64,000 bases of DNA, taken from Rhodobacteraceae bacterium KLH11. Lineage in GTDB: Bacteria > Pseudomonadota > Alphaproteobacteria > Rhodobacterales > Rhodobacteraceae. A program made the translations under genes and the position numbers. Below are positions 54,563 through 63,352 of the stretch, piece after piece (the first letter of the stretch is position 1; every line of letters starts with the position of its first letter). The notes beneath the pieces are model-generated. The model searched no databases. It was not told the origin of the DNA and worked only from the letters and a program-made list of their open reading frames with translations. The stretch spans positions 510,618-574,617 of the forward strand of contig DS999532.1 in the NCBI GenBank assembly GCA_000158135.1, in the 5' to 3' direction.

Positions 54563-55657
54563 TCAACGCTTGTAATTCTGTTTGACGAAGGGCAGCGCCA
54601 CGATCTCGGCCGGTTGCGCCTTGCCCCGGATGATCAGGTTCACCTTCTCGCCCGGCTCACCATGGCCAGCCGAGACATAGCCCATCGCAACCGGGCCGCC
54701 CACCGTGGGGCCGAAGCTGCCCGAGGTGATCTGACCGATCGTGTTGCCGTTGGTGCATTGGATTTCCACGCCCTGACGGGCCGGAGCCCGGCCTGCGGGC
54801 TGGATGCCCACCAGCTTGCGCGCCGCACCCTCGGCCAGTTCCTTCTGCACCCGTTCGGCACCCGGGAAACCGCCCTCTTCCTTGCGGCGTTTCTGCATCG
54901 CCCAGCCCAAAGACGCCTCAACCGGTGAGGTGCTCTGGTCGATGTCATTGCCGTAAAGGCACAGGCCCGCCTCAAGCCGCAGGCTGTCGCGGGCGCCCAG
55001 ACCCGCCGGTTCGCAATCTTCATGCGCAAGAAACGCCTTCGTGATCTCGACCGCCTTGTCCTCGGGGATCGAAATCTCGTACCCGTCCTCGCCGGTATAG
55101 CCCAGACGCGAGATGCGGCATTCGACGCCGTTGATATCGGCAAGCGTGGTTTCCATGAACTTCAGATCGCGCGCCGCAGGGCACAGCTCGCCCACCACAT
55201 CTTCGGCTTTGGGCCCCTGCACCGCAACCAGAGCGCGGTCGAAGATCTCGGTCACTTCGACGCCCTCAAGATGGGCCTTCATATGCGGAATGTCCTGATG
55301 GCGCAGCGCCGCGTTCACAACCACAAAATAATGATCCCCCGCATTCGACACGATCAGATCATCCATGATCCCGCCGTCTGCGTTCGTAAAGAACCCATAG
55401 CGCGCCTTGCCTTCCTTCAGCGTCGCATAAGCCTGCGGGCACAAAGCTTCAAGCTTCTCACCCACATTCTCGCCCCGAAGGATCACCTGACCCATATGGG
55501 ACACATCAAAAACCGCCGCCTTCTCGCGGCACTGCTTGTGCTCGCCCATTATTCCCATCGGATACTGAACAGGCATCTCCCAACCAGCAAAATCAACAAG
55601 CTTACCACCCAAAGCAACATGCAAATCATGCAACGGGGTACGACGCAATGTGGTCAT
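54563..55657 (-). CDS. gcvT: Aminomethyltransferase, glycine cleavage T protein
   Basis: 364 residues. LRRTPLHDLHVALGGKLVDF and FAGWEMPVQY are the usual N-terminus, with CSYTGE-like RLGYTGEDGYEIS in the middle and a GcvT C-terminal barrel (GQITSGSFGPTVGG). It transfers the methylene unit to tetrahydrofolate and releases ammonia. ATG at 55657 matches family starts; the open frame extends further upstream without conservation. It starts 16 bases after the usp-type gene. Confidence 0.96.
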   Translation of the reverse strand: MTTLRRTPLHDLHVALGGKLVDFAGWEMPVQYPMGIMGEHKQCREKAAVFDVSHMGQVILRGENVGEKLEALCPQAYATLKEGKARYGFFTNADGGIMDDLIVSNAGDHYFVVVNAALRHQDIPHMKAHLEGVEVTEIFDRALVAVQGPKAEDVVGELCPAARDLKFMETTLADINGVECRISRLGYTGEDGYEISIPEDKAVEITKAFLAHEDCEPAGLGARDSLRLEAGLCLYGNDIDQSTSPVEASLGWAMQKRRKEEGGFPGAERVQKELAEGAARKLVGIQPAGRAPARQGVEIQCTNGNTIGQITSGSFGPTVGGPVAMGYVSAGHGEPGEKVNLIIRGKAQPAEIVALPFVKQNYKR

Positions 55658-55673
55658 TTTATCAGCCTTTCGA

Positions 55674-56096
55674 TCAGCGAGAGCCGTCGCGAACGACTGT
55701 GACGGAACAATGTGCGTTACGCACCACACGTGCCAGATTCGGGCCGATCTCGTAGTTCGGGAAATCACCCTTGGTCGATGCCATGATGATCAGGTCAAAG
55801 CCGTCCTTGTAGGCCAGCTTGAGAATTTCGCGATATACGCTGCCTTCTTCGATATGAACCGGTACGTCACCGGCATTGCCATGTTCCAGAATGGCCGCAA
55901 TCGAATCCTGAACATGTTGCTTGGCGCCTGCGCCATAGTTGGCGGGCAGGTTCGGCAGCTGAATGATCTCGGGGATAACGGCGACAACATGCAGTTCGGC
56001 ACCGTAGAATTTCGCCTGCTCCAGGGCGACGGGCAAAGCCAGTTTCCATGAGCGTTCATCAGTATGGTCAATAGGAAGCAGGATTTTCGTGGCCAT
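55674..56096 (-). CDS. Universal stress protein (UspA fold), non-canonical nucleotide motif
   Basis: 140 residues. ILLPIDHTDERSWKLALPVA and the C-terminal VVRNAHCSVTVVR fit UspA proteins. The ATP-binding G-2x-G-9x-G-S/T signature is altered: after the TKGD segment the expected Gly-Ser is Gly-Pro (IGPNLARVV), so ATP binding is doubtful. It sits between agcS and gcvT in the glycine operon. ATG at 56096 has GGAG upstream. Its role there is unknown. Confidence 0.88.
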   Translation of the reverse strand: MATKILLPIDHTDERSWKLALPVALEQAKFYGAELHVVAVIPEIIQLPNLPANYGAGAKQHVQDSIAAILEHGNAGDVPVHIEEGSVYREILKLAYKDGFDLIIMASTKGDFPNYEIGPNLARVVRNAHCSVTVVRDGSR

Positions 56097-56174
56097 CACG
56101 TATCTCCTCGAGATTTGGAATTTGTTTCAGAGAACGAGGGGCCGGGTTGGCCCCTCGTAAATTTCAGGCCGGAT

Positions 56175-57548
56175 TTATTCGGCAGGTGTTCCGCCTGGCT
56201 CTTCCGACTGACCACCCGAGGCGAAGAACTCTTTCGTCAGTTTGATGACGATCGGGCTCAGCAATGCCAGAGCAATCAGGTTCGGCAGGGCCATCATCGC
56301 GTTCAGCGTATCTGCCAGCAGCCAGATGAAGCCCAGATCAGCGGTTGCGCCGAAGTAGATCATGACGATCCATGCGATGCGATAGACGATCAGGACCTTG
56401 TGGCCCAGCAGGAAGCCAACGCATTTCTCACCGTAGAACGACCAACCCAGAATGGTTGTGAAGGCAAAGATCGACAGAGCGATTGCGATCAGTGCACCAC
56501 CAAAGCCAGGCAGCGACAGTTCGAAGGCCAGCGAGGTCAGAGCCGCACCGGATTCGCCCGATGTCCATGCACCCGAGGCGATGATCGCCAGACCGGTGAT
56601 GGTGCAGACGATGATGGTGTCGATGAACGTACCCAGCATCGCGATCAGGCCTTGGTTAACCGGACCTTTGGTCTCGGCCGCGGCGTGTGCGATCGGAGCG
56701 GAACCCAGACCGGCTTCGTTCGAGAAGACACCACGTGCCACACCGAAGCGGATAGCGGCCCAAACGGCTGCGCCCGCGAAACCACCTTCGGCGGCCGACG
56801 GTGTGAAGGCATAGGTAAAGACCATGCCAAGCGCTTCACCGATGCTGCCGATGTTGATCAGCAGAACCAGCAGACCGGCAACGATATAGCTGATAGCCAT
56901 GGCCGGAACCAGTTTACCAGCAACCGCACCGATGCGGGTGATGCCGCCCAGGATAACAGCCGCTGTCAGGATCATCAGAACAACGCCGGTCACCGAAGTG
57001 TTCACACCGAAGTTGGACTGCAGAACCTGCGCAACACCGTTGGCCTGAACGCCGTTACCAATGCCGAATGCAGCGATTGCACCGAACAGAGCGAAGGCAG
57101 CACCCAGCCAGGCCCATTTCGCACCCAAGCCGTTCTTGATGTAGTACATCGGGCCGCCAACAAAGTTGCCCAGCTCGTCTTTTTCGCGATATTTCACCGC
57201 CAGAACAGCCTCGGCGTATTTGGTGGCCATGCCTACCAGGGCGGTCATCCACATCCAGAACAGAGCGCCCGGACCACCCAAGAAGACAGCTGTTGCAACA
57301 CCGGCGATGTTACCCGTACCGATGGTTGCCGACAGCGAGGTCATCAGCGCGTTGAACGGGCTGATTTGTCCTTCGCCCGAGCCTTCGCGCCCTTTGAACA
57401 GCAGGCTGAAACCCGTGCCCAGTTTCATGAGGGGCATAAATTTCAAGCCAACCTGCAGGAACAGACCCACACCCAGGATAATGACCAGCATCGGGGGGCC
57501 CCAAACCACCCCGTTTATCCAGCCAACTATTGATGTTAACGCTTCCAT
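56175..57548 (-). CDS. Sodium:alanine/glycine symporter (AgcS family)
   Basis: 457 residues with about ten transmembrane helices. The family signature GPGALFWMWMTALVGMATKY is clear, as are NAEAGLGSAPIAHAAA-like NEAGLGSAPIAHAAAE and GWSFYGEKCVGFLLG. It imports alanine or glycine with Na+. Its place inside a glycine-cleavage operon makes glycine the likely substrate. GGGAGGGAA precedes the start. The spacing to lipA is 26 bases. Confidence 0.93.
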   Translation of the reverse strand: MEALTSIVGWINGVVWGPPMLVIILGVGLFLQVGLKFMPLMKLGTGFSLLFKGREGSGEGQISPFNALMTSLSATIGTGNIAGVATAVFLGGPGALFWMWMTALVGMATKYAEAVLAVKYREKDELGNFVGGPMYYIKNGLGAKWAWLGAAFALFGAIAAFGIGNGVQANGVAQVLQSNFGVNTSVTGVVLMILTAAVILGGITRIGAVAGKLVPAMAISYIVAGLLVLLINIGSIGEALGMVFTYAFTPSAAEGGFAGAAVWAAIRFGVARGVFSNEAGLGSAPIAHAAAETKGPVNQGLIAMLGTFIDTIIVCTITGLAIIASGAWTSGESGAALTSLAFELSLPGFGGALIAIALSIFAFTTILGWSFYGEKCVGFLLGHKVLIVYRIAWIVMIYFGATADLGFIWLLADTLNAMMALPNLIALALLSPIVIKLTKEFFASGGQSEEPGGTPAE

Positions 57549-57574
57549 GGATTCCCTCCCATTATGCGTTTCCG

Positions 57575-58519
57575 TTATGCCCTGTTCGACAAGGCCCGTT
57601 GGCGGGCTTGCTTAAGAGCGACAAAGTCTTCGTCCGCGTGGAACGACGAACGGGTCAGCGGAGTCGCTGACACGTGCAAAAAGCCCTTGGAACGTGCGAT
57701 CTGTTCCAGTTGGGCAAACTCTTCCGGTGTCCAGAACCGGTCAATTGGATGGTGTTTAGGGGTGGGTTGCAGGTACTGACCAATGGTCAGAAAATCGACC
57801 TGCGCAGCGCGCAGGTCATCCATGACCTGACGCACGTCCGTGAGTGTTTCCCCCAGGCCCACCATCAGGCCAGATTTGGTGAAGATTTCCGGATTGGCGC
57901 GCTTGGCATCGTCCAGCAGGCGCAGCGAAGTATAATACCGCGCGCCGGGGCGCACAGTCGGATACAGGTGCGGAACGGTTTCCAGATTGTGGTTGAATAC
58001 GTCGGGGGCGGCATCAAACACCAGATCCGCCGCATCCCCTTTGCCCAGAAAGTCGGGCGTCAGAACCTCTACTGTCGTGCCGGGGTTCTGGTGGCGCACG
58101 GCGCGGATGGTCTGGGCAATATGCTCAGCGCCACCATCAGCCAGATCATCGCGATCCACTGATGTGATGACCACGTGGCGCAGGCCAAGCTTCTTCACGG
58201 CTGCCGCAACGCGACCGGGTTCGAAAACATCCAGCGCATCAGGACGACCGGTCGATACATTGCAGAACGAACAACCCCGCGTACACACCTCGCCCATGAT
58301 CATCATGGTTGCATGGCGCTTGGACCAGCATTCGCCGATATTGGGGCAGGCCGCCTCTTCGCAGACCGTCGCCAGATTGTGGTCACGCATCAGGCGGCGG
58401 GTTTCGTAATAGGCTTCGCCTTCGACCTTCTTCTTGCGAATCCACTTCGGTTTGCGCGGGATCACGCTATCGGCCTTTTTGGCCTTTTCCGGGTGACGTG
58501 GGCGAAGCTGGATGGTCAT
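57575..58519 (-). CDS. lipA: Lipoyl synthase
   Basis: 314 residues. The radical-SAM cluster [10 protein letters not shown] and the auxiliary cluster segment [14 protein letters not shown] are both present, with the C-terminal RSSFHADE holding the conserved Ser ligand. It inserts sulfur into octanoyl groups on H protein and other E2 subunits. In this operon it would supply lipoylated GcvH directly. It starts 14 bases after lpd. Confidence 0.97.
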   Translation of the reverse strand: MTIQLRPRHPEKAKKADSVIPRKPKWIRKKKVEGEAYYETRRLMRDHNLATVCEEAACPNIGECWSKRHATMMIMGEVCTRGCSFCNVSTGRPDALDVFEPGRVAAAVKKLGLRHVVITSVDRDDLADGGAEHIAQTIRAVRHQNPGTTVEVLTPDFLGKGDAADLVFDAAPDVFNHNLETVPHLYPTVRPGARYYTSLRLLDDAKRANPEIFTKSGLMVGLGETLTDVRQVMDDLRAAQVDFLTIGQYLQPTPKHHPIDRFWTPEEFAQLEQIARSKGFLHVSATPLTRSSFHADEDFVALKQARQRALSNRA

Positions 58520-58533
58520 CTGGCAGATCCCTG

Positions 58534-59913
58534 TTACGCGTGAATCGCACGGCCCATGGCGTCGAGGCAGGCTTCTTTCACCGCTTCACCCATCGCCGGA
58601 TGCGCATGACAGGTTGCCGCAACTTCACCGACCGTCGCGCCTTTGGTCATAGCCAGCACAAGCTCTGCGATCAAATCACCACCATGTGCGCCGCAGATAT
58701 GTGCCCCGATAATCTTGCCATCAGAGCCCGCCAGAACCTTCACTGCGCCATCGGTTTCCCCGGTCGAACGCGCCCGTGAATTGGCCATGAAAGCAAATTT
58801 GCCGACCGAATATTCAGTGCCGGCCTCTTTCAGCGCCTCTTCGGTCAACCCGACCGAGGCGACCTCGGGGTCAGTGTAAACAACGCCCGGTACGGTGTTG
58901 TAATCCACATGACCTGCTTCACCGGCCAGCATTTCGACACAGGCCACACCATCTTCTTCAGCTTTATGCGCCAGCATTGGGCCAGGAACGCAATCGCCGA
59001 TGGCATAGATACCCGGCACCGAGCTCTGGAAAGTGCCATCTACCTCGATGAACCCGCGCGCATTCACAGCGACACCCAATTCCTCCAGCCCAAGACCGCG
59101 GGTCACCGGACGGCGACCTACAGCGACCAGAACCTTGTCTGCCTCAATGGTTTCTTCTTTGTCCTTGCCCACGCGATCAACCGTCAATGTCAGGCCCGCA
59201 TCGGTTTTGTCTACCGCCTTCACGGCACGGCCAAGCTGGAACTTCAGGCCGCGTTTGGACAGGGCGCGCTGCGCGAGCTTGGCGATTTCCCCGTCGATCC
59301 CGGGCAGAACGCGATCAAGATACTCAACAACCGTGACTTTCGCCCCCAGTCGCGCCCAGACCTGACCAAGCTCAAGACCAATCACCCCGGCGCCGATCAC
59401 CACCAGATGCTCGGGCACGCTTTCCAGTGCGATTGCGCCGGTTGAGCTCATGATATCCTGCTCATCAATCTCGATCCCCGGCAGGGATGTCGGTTCTGAG
59501 CCCGTTGCAATCAGGATGTTCTTTGCCTCATGGATATCGTCACCAACCTTGACCTGCCCGGCAGCGGGAATGCTGGCCCAGCCTTCGATCAGGTCAACAC
59601 CGTTTTTCTTGAACAGAAAGGCGATGCCTTTGGTCAAATCTCCAACAATCTTGTCTTTCCGGCCCATCATTGCGCCGACATCAATGCTGGCCCCCTCGAC
59701 CGCAATACCGTGGGAGGAGAGATGCGAAAGTTCGGCATATTTGGCCGAGGAGGTCAACAGCGCTTTGGAGGGTATGCACCCCACATTCAGACAGGTTCCG
59801 CCGAGCGCACCGCGCCCTTCAACACAGGCCACTTTCATGCCCAGTTGAGCCGCGCGGATGGCAGCCACATAGCCGCCCGGCCCGCCACCAATGACAATCA
59901 GGTCGTAGATCAT
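58534..59913 (-). CDS. lpdA: Dihydrolipoyl dehydrogenase (glycine cleavage L protein)
   Basis: 459 residues. The FAD motif is [20 protein letters not shown], the redox disulfide [16 protein letters not shown], the NAD motif [19 protein letters not shown], and the catalytic His-Glu pair [12 protein letters not shown] at the dimer interface. It reoxidises dihydrolipoyl-H protein. Its operon position marks it as the copy for glycine cleavage, though it could also serve other complexes. It begins 11 bases after glyA. Confidence 0.96.
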   Translation of the reverse strand: MIYDLIVIGGGPGGYVAAIRAAQLGMKVACVEGRGALGGTCLNVGCIPSKALLTSSAKYAELSHLSSHGIAVEGASIDVGAMMGRKDKIVGDLTKGIAFLFKKNGVDLIEGWASIPAAGQVKVGDDIHEAKNILIATGSEPTSLPGIEIDEQDIMSSTGAIALESVPEHLVVIGAGVIGLELGQVWARLGAKVTVVEYLDRVLPGIDGEIAKLAQRALSKRGLKFQLGRAVKAVDKTDAGLTLTVDRVGKDKEETIEADKVLVAVGRRPVTRGLGLEELGVAVNARGFIEVDGTFQSSVPGIYAIGDCVPGPMLAHKAEEDGVACVEMLAGEAGHVDYNTVPGVVYTDPEVASVGLTEEALKEAGTEYSVGKFAFMANSRARSTGETDGAVKVLAGSDGKIIGAHICGAHGGDLIAELVLAMTKGATVGEVAATCHAHPAMGEAVKEACLDAMGRAIHA

Positions 59914-59924
59914 ATTGCCGTCTT

Positions 59925-61178
59925 TCAATAAATCGGATGGCTTGCGCACAGCGCACGCACTTTTTCACGGGTGGTTTTCTCGACAGCATCGTCACCATCT
60001 GGCGACTCTGCCAATGCATCGAGCACATCGCCGATCAGGTGGCCAATCTGCTTGAATTCCTCTGGGCCGAAACCGCGGCTGCAACCTGCAGCTGTACCCA
60101 GACGAATACCACTGGTCACGGTCGGTTTTTCCGGATCACCCGGCACACTGTTCTTGTTGCAGGTGAACCCGGCACGTTCCAGTGCGGCCTCTGCATCTTT
60201 GCCCGTTACACCAATCGGGCGCAGATCAACCAGCATCAGGTGATTTTCCGTCCCGCCGGACACAATATCGCAGCCGCGCGCGATCATCACATTCGCCAGG
60301 GTAGAGGCGCTGTCAACCACGCGCCGCATGTAATCCTTGAACTCGGGCTTCAGCGCTTCGCCAAATGCAACCGCTTTGCCAGCGATAACATGCATCAGCG
60401 GGCCACCCTGAAGACCGGGAAAAACAGCCGAATTGATCTTTTTCGCCAGCGCTTCGTCATTGGTCAGAATAATGCCGCCGCGCGGGCCGCGCAGGGTTTT
60501 ATGTGTCGTGGAGGTGACGACATGTGCGTGACCCAGAGGGGATGGGTGCAACCCCGCCGCCACCAGGCCAGCGATATGGGCCATATCGGCCAGCAACCAG
60601 GCGCCAACCTCATCAGCGATTTCACGGAAGCGGGCAAAATCGATCTTTTGCGAATAGGCAGAGGCCCCGGCAATGATCATCTTCGGCTTCTCAATACGTG
60701 CCAGTTCAGCAACCTGATCATAATCGATCAGCCCATTTTCAGTCAGACCATACTGAACCGGGCGGAACCATTTGCCGGATTGCGCCGGTTTCGCACCATG
60801 GGTCAGGTGACCGCCAGCATCCAGAGACATGCCCAGAATGGTGTCACCCGGGCTCAGCAGTGCTAGTTTCACGGCCCCATTTGCCTGCGCGCCGGAATGC
60901 GGCTGTACGTTGGCAAACGCGCACCCGAACAGTTTTTTCAGCCGTTCAATCGCCTCGGCTTCGACCTCGTCAACATATTCGCAGCCGCCATAATACCGGC
61001 GCCCGGGATACCCTTCGGCATATTTATTGGTCAGGACAGAGCCCTGCGCATCGGTCACGGCTTTTGAAACAATGTTCTCAGAGGCGATCAGCTCAATCTG
61101 CTCAGCCTGACGTGTACCTTCGCGCGCAATCGACGCCGCGATCACAGGATCAGCTTCAGTCAGTGATGTTTTGAACAT
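59925..61178 (-). CDS. glyA: Serine hydroxymethyltransferase
   Basis: 417 residues. The PLP lysine is in [15 protein letters not shown]; the N-terminus [20 protein letters not shown] and the segment [20 protein letters not shown] (folate-binding region) are standard. It joins glycine and methylene-THF to form serine. With the downstream gcv genes two glycine can be turned into one serine. GGGGGG lies before the start. It is the first gene of the leftward operon and is divergent from the XRE-cupin regulator. Confidence 0.97.
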   Translation of the reverse strand: MFKTSLTEADPVIAASIAREGTRQAEQIELIASENIVSKAVTDAQGSVLTNKYAEGYPGRRYYGGCEYVDEVEAEAIERLKKLFGCAFANVQPHSGAQANGAVKLALLSPGDTILGMSLDAGGHLTHGAKPAQSGKWFRPVQYGLTENGLIDYDQVAELARIEKPKMIIAGASAYSQKIDFARFREIADEVGAWLLADMAHIAGLVAAGLHPSPLGHAHVVTSTTHKTLRGPRGGIILTNDEALAKKINSAVFPGLQGGPLMHVIAGKAVAFGEALKPEFKDYMRRVVDSASTLANVMIARGCDIVSGGTENHLMLVDLRPIGVTGKDAEAALERAGFTCNKNSVPGDPEKPTVTSGIRLGTAAGCSRGFGPEEFKQIGHLIGDVLDALAESPDGDDAVEKTTREKVRALCASHPIY

Positions 61179-61220
61179 GATTACCCCCCGTAGCGTCGAA
61201 TCTCGAACGAGAAACTTTGT

Positions 61221-61247
61221 TTCCTATAGTGGAATTCACATATGAAT
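61221..61247. promoter_or_regulatory. Two adjoining operator-like inverted repeats between glyA and the XRE-cupin gene
   Basis: TTCCTATAGTGGAA (61221-61234; TTCC/GGAA arms) abuts ATTCACATATGAAT (61234-61247; ATTCA/TGAAT arms around CATA). They lie 43-69 bases before the glyA start and about 80 bases before the regulator start, where a dual operator would be expected. The XRE-cupin protein is the likely binder (inference). Confidence 0.45.
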
Positions 61248-61324
61248 AGCAACACCCATCTCGATTTTGTGAAATTTTGCGCTAATGTAAACAACACGCG
61301 CTATTGATTCAGTAGGAGATATTG

Positions 61325-61927
61325 ATGGCTGAAGACATTCGTAATGATGGCTCTGCGCAGGAAGAACCGGATGACGGCGCGGCTCTGGGTCGTTCCATCC
61401 GGGATGCGCGGCGGGCAAAAGGCTGGACATTGGAAGAGGCGGGGCGCGCAGCGGGGATCGGGCGCTCGACCTTGTCCAAGATCGAAAACAACCACACCCG
61501 CCCCAGTTTCGACATTGTGCGACGGCTGACCCAGGCGCTGGACATGAGCACCCCCCAGCTGTTCCTGCAATCCGGACAGAGCGCGATTTCAGGTCGTCGC
61601 GATTTCACCCCGAAAGGCGAAGGCGAAGCGCGCACCACGCCGACCTATCAGCACGAATTGCTCTGCCCCGACCTGAGCAGCAAGCGGATGCTTCCTTATA
61701 TCTCGACAATCAAGGCGCGCGATCTGTCAGAGTTTGACACCTGGATCCGGCACAGCGGCGAAGAATTCATGTATGTTCTCAGCGGAGAGCTGCTTTTTGT
61801 CTCAGAGCACTATCGACCACTGCCCATGAAAGCCGGAGACTCACTTTATTACGACAGCGGCATGGGCCATGGCTGCATTTCGACCAGCCAGGAAGATGCG
61901 CAGGTTCTGTGGGTATCGCTTGAATAA
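61325..61927 (+). CDS. XRE-family transcriptional regulator with C-terminal cupin sensor domain
   Basis: 200 residues. The N-terminal HTH_3 (IRDARRAKGWTLEEAGRAAG, then RSTLSKIENNHTRPSFD) and the C-terminal cupin (DTWIRHSGEEFMYVLSGELL, then HYRPLPMKAGDSLYYDSGMG and HGC) are clear. Members of this group sense small metabolites through the cupin and often act next to transport or amino-acid catabolism genes. It is divergent from glyA and convergent with the taurine-type transporter, so it may control either. ATG at 61325 follows AGGAG; a TTG three bases earlier is less likely. Confidence 0.9.
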   Translation: MAEDIRNDGSAQEEPDDGAALGRSIRDARRAKGWTLEEAGRAAGIGRSTLSKIENNHTRPSFDIVRRLTQALDMSTPQLFLQSGQSAISGRRDFTPKGEGEARTTPTYQHELLCPDLSSKRMLPYISTIKARDLSEFDTWIRHSGEEFMYVLSGELLFVSEHYRPLPMKAGDSLYYDSGMGHGCISTSQEDAQVLWVSLE

Positions 61928-62022
61928 AGACGGGCAATGTCACGCGCTGAAAGCACCCCCGGGATCACCGAGGGCAAGGATGTTGAAATCCCCCGCCCAA
62001 GCGGCAGCCAGATGACCGAAAC

Positions 62023-62061
62023 AAAAAATTCCGCCCCTGATGAGATGATCAGAGGCGGAAT
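62023..62061 (-). terminator. Intrinsic terminator of the taurine-type transporter operon
   Basis: A 14-base stem (ATTCCGCCCCTGAT at 62028-62041 against ATCAGAGGCGGAAT at 62048-62061, one mismatch) with a six-base loop. Six As at 62023-62028 give a U-run on the minus strand right after the stem. It ends the leftward ABC transporter transcript and may also stop the rightward regulator. Confidence 0.85.
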
Positions 62062-62086
62062 GATCGACGTCACGTGTTCAGCAGCG

Positions 62087-63352
62087 TCAGCTCCGACCCT
62101 TCCAGGGCACCAGCCAGTTCTCGGCCTTGCGCATCAGGATATCGATGCCATACCCGATGATACCAATCAGCACGATGCCCATGATCACGATATCCGTCAG
62201 CTGGAATTTCGACGCAGCGATGATCATCATCCCGGCACCCTTTTGCGCCGCAACCAGTTCAGCCGCAACCACAGTGCCCCAGCAAACGCCCATCGCAACC
62301 CGTGCGCCGGTGAAAATTTCGGGCAGTGAGTTGGGAACGATCACGTGACGCATGATTTGCCACTTTGATGCGCCCAGCGAATAGGCTGCGTGAATCTTCG
62401 AGATATTCACCCCCGATACCCCCGCACGCGCTGCAATGGTCATGATCCACAAAGCCGCAAGGAACAACAGCACGATTTTGCCGGTTTCCCAGATACCAAA
62501 CCAGATAATGACAAGCGGGATCAGTGCCAGTGGCGGTACGGGGCGCATGAACTCGACAATCGGATCGAACCAACCGCGGAACCAGCCCGACAGCCCCATC
62601 GCATATCCCAGCGGAATACCGATAAGAGCACCGGCGATAAAACCCGCCACAACCCGCAGCAACGACCAGCCAAGGTGCTGCCAAAGCGAGAAGTTCTGAT
62701 AGCCATCGCTGGCGATTTCGAAGAAACGTGCAACAACGGTTTCAGGTGCCGGCAACCAGATTGGGTTCATCTGCAGACCCTGCGCCGGTGTAAAGCTGAT
62801 CGCGCCCTTGCCGGTCAGCGCCACTTTGCCATCCCCGACATTCACAGTTGTATCCGGCCCGATCGGTTTTCCATCAATCGCTACGATCCTGGCACCGTCC
62901 TTGCGCTTCACCTCATCGTTCTTGTCGAACAGAATGGTGGATGAGCGGCCACTGGGGGCCACAAAGGCCACGTCTTTGGCGAACCCGTCACCGGCCTCGA
63001 CCTCAAAGCTTTCGGCATCCTCGCCAAATGGCGGGACCCTTACAAAAACAGTCGCGTCATCCGTGTTGCCGTTGGCATCTTCGACTGTATAGGTGAACTG
63101 CATGTCACCGGAAAACGGCCCCGGTACATGGATCGGAAGCAGTTTTGAGCCGGTAAACGCGCCCCAAATCACGAAGATCACAAGGATCGAGATAATCGAG
63201 GCCACCCGATCCGCGCGCACGGCGCTTTCGTCGCCAAATGTCACCGTTTTCAGACTGGTGAAATCCTGACGGCTCTGCAGCCCTCTGCGCAACACCTGCA
63301 CGATCAGAAAGGCACCGCCAAACAGGCCGATATAAAAAAGAAGTACAATCAT
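62087..63352 (-). CDS. tauC: Taurine-type ABC transporter permease (TauC/SsuC family) with a periplasmic insert
   Basis: 421 residues. The C-terminal ~225 residues are a TauC/SsuC permease: WLPAPETVVARFFEIASDGY, the EAA-like loop SGVNISKIHAAYSLGASKWQ, and GAGMMIIAASKFQLTDIVI. The first ~195 residues are unusual: two hydrophobic helices (3-21, 50-68) enclose a short cytosolic part, then a ~125-residue segment (FTYTVEDANGNTDDATVFVR onward) resembles a cadherin/Ig-like extracellular domain and ought to lie in the periplasm. ATG at 63352 overlaps the ATPase stop (ATGA). Taurine or another sulfonate/nitrogen solute is the likely cargo; no binding protein is in view. Confidence 0.82.
   Translation of the reverse strand: MIVLLFYIGLFGGAFLIVQVLRRGLQSRQDFTSLKTVTFGDESAVRADRVASIISILVIFVIWGAFTGSKLLPIHVPGPFSGDMQFTYTVEDANGNTDDATVFVRVPPFGEDAESFEVEAGDGFAKDVAFVAPSGRSSTILFDKNDEVKRKDGARIVAIDGKPIGPDTTVNVGDGKVALTGKGAISFTPAQGLQMNPIWLPAPETVVARFFEIASDGYQNFSLWQHLGWSLLRVVAGFIAGALIGIPLGYAMGLSGWFRGWFDPIVEFMRPVPPLALIPLVIIWFGIWETGKIVLLFLAALWIMTIAARAGVSGVNISKIHAAYSLGASKWQIMRHVIVPNSLPEIFTGARVAMGVCWGTVVAAELVAAQKGAGMMIIAASKFQLTDIVIMGIVLIGIIGYGIDILMRKAENWLVPWKGRS

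Noticed and set aside
56064-57533. Long plus-strand open frame opposite the AgcS symporter gene
   Set aside because: Antisense shadow. The minus-strand frame has clear transporter motifs and a good ribosome binding site.
61179-61324. Possible glycine riboswitch before glyA
   Set aside because: The leader is short, and tandem aptamer features were not seen. Spacers before agcS and gcvT are too short to hold one.
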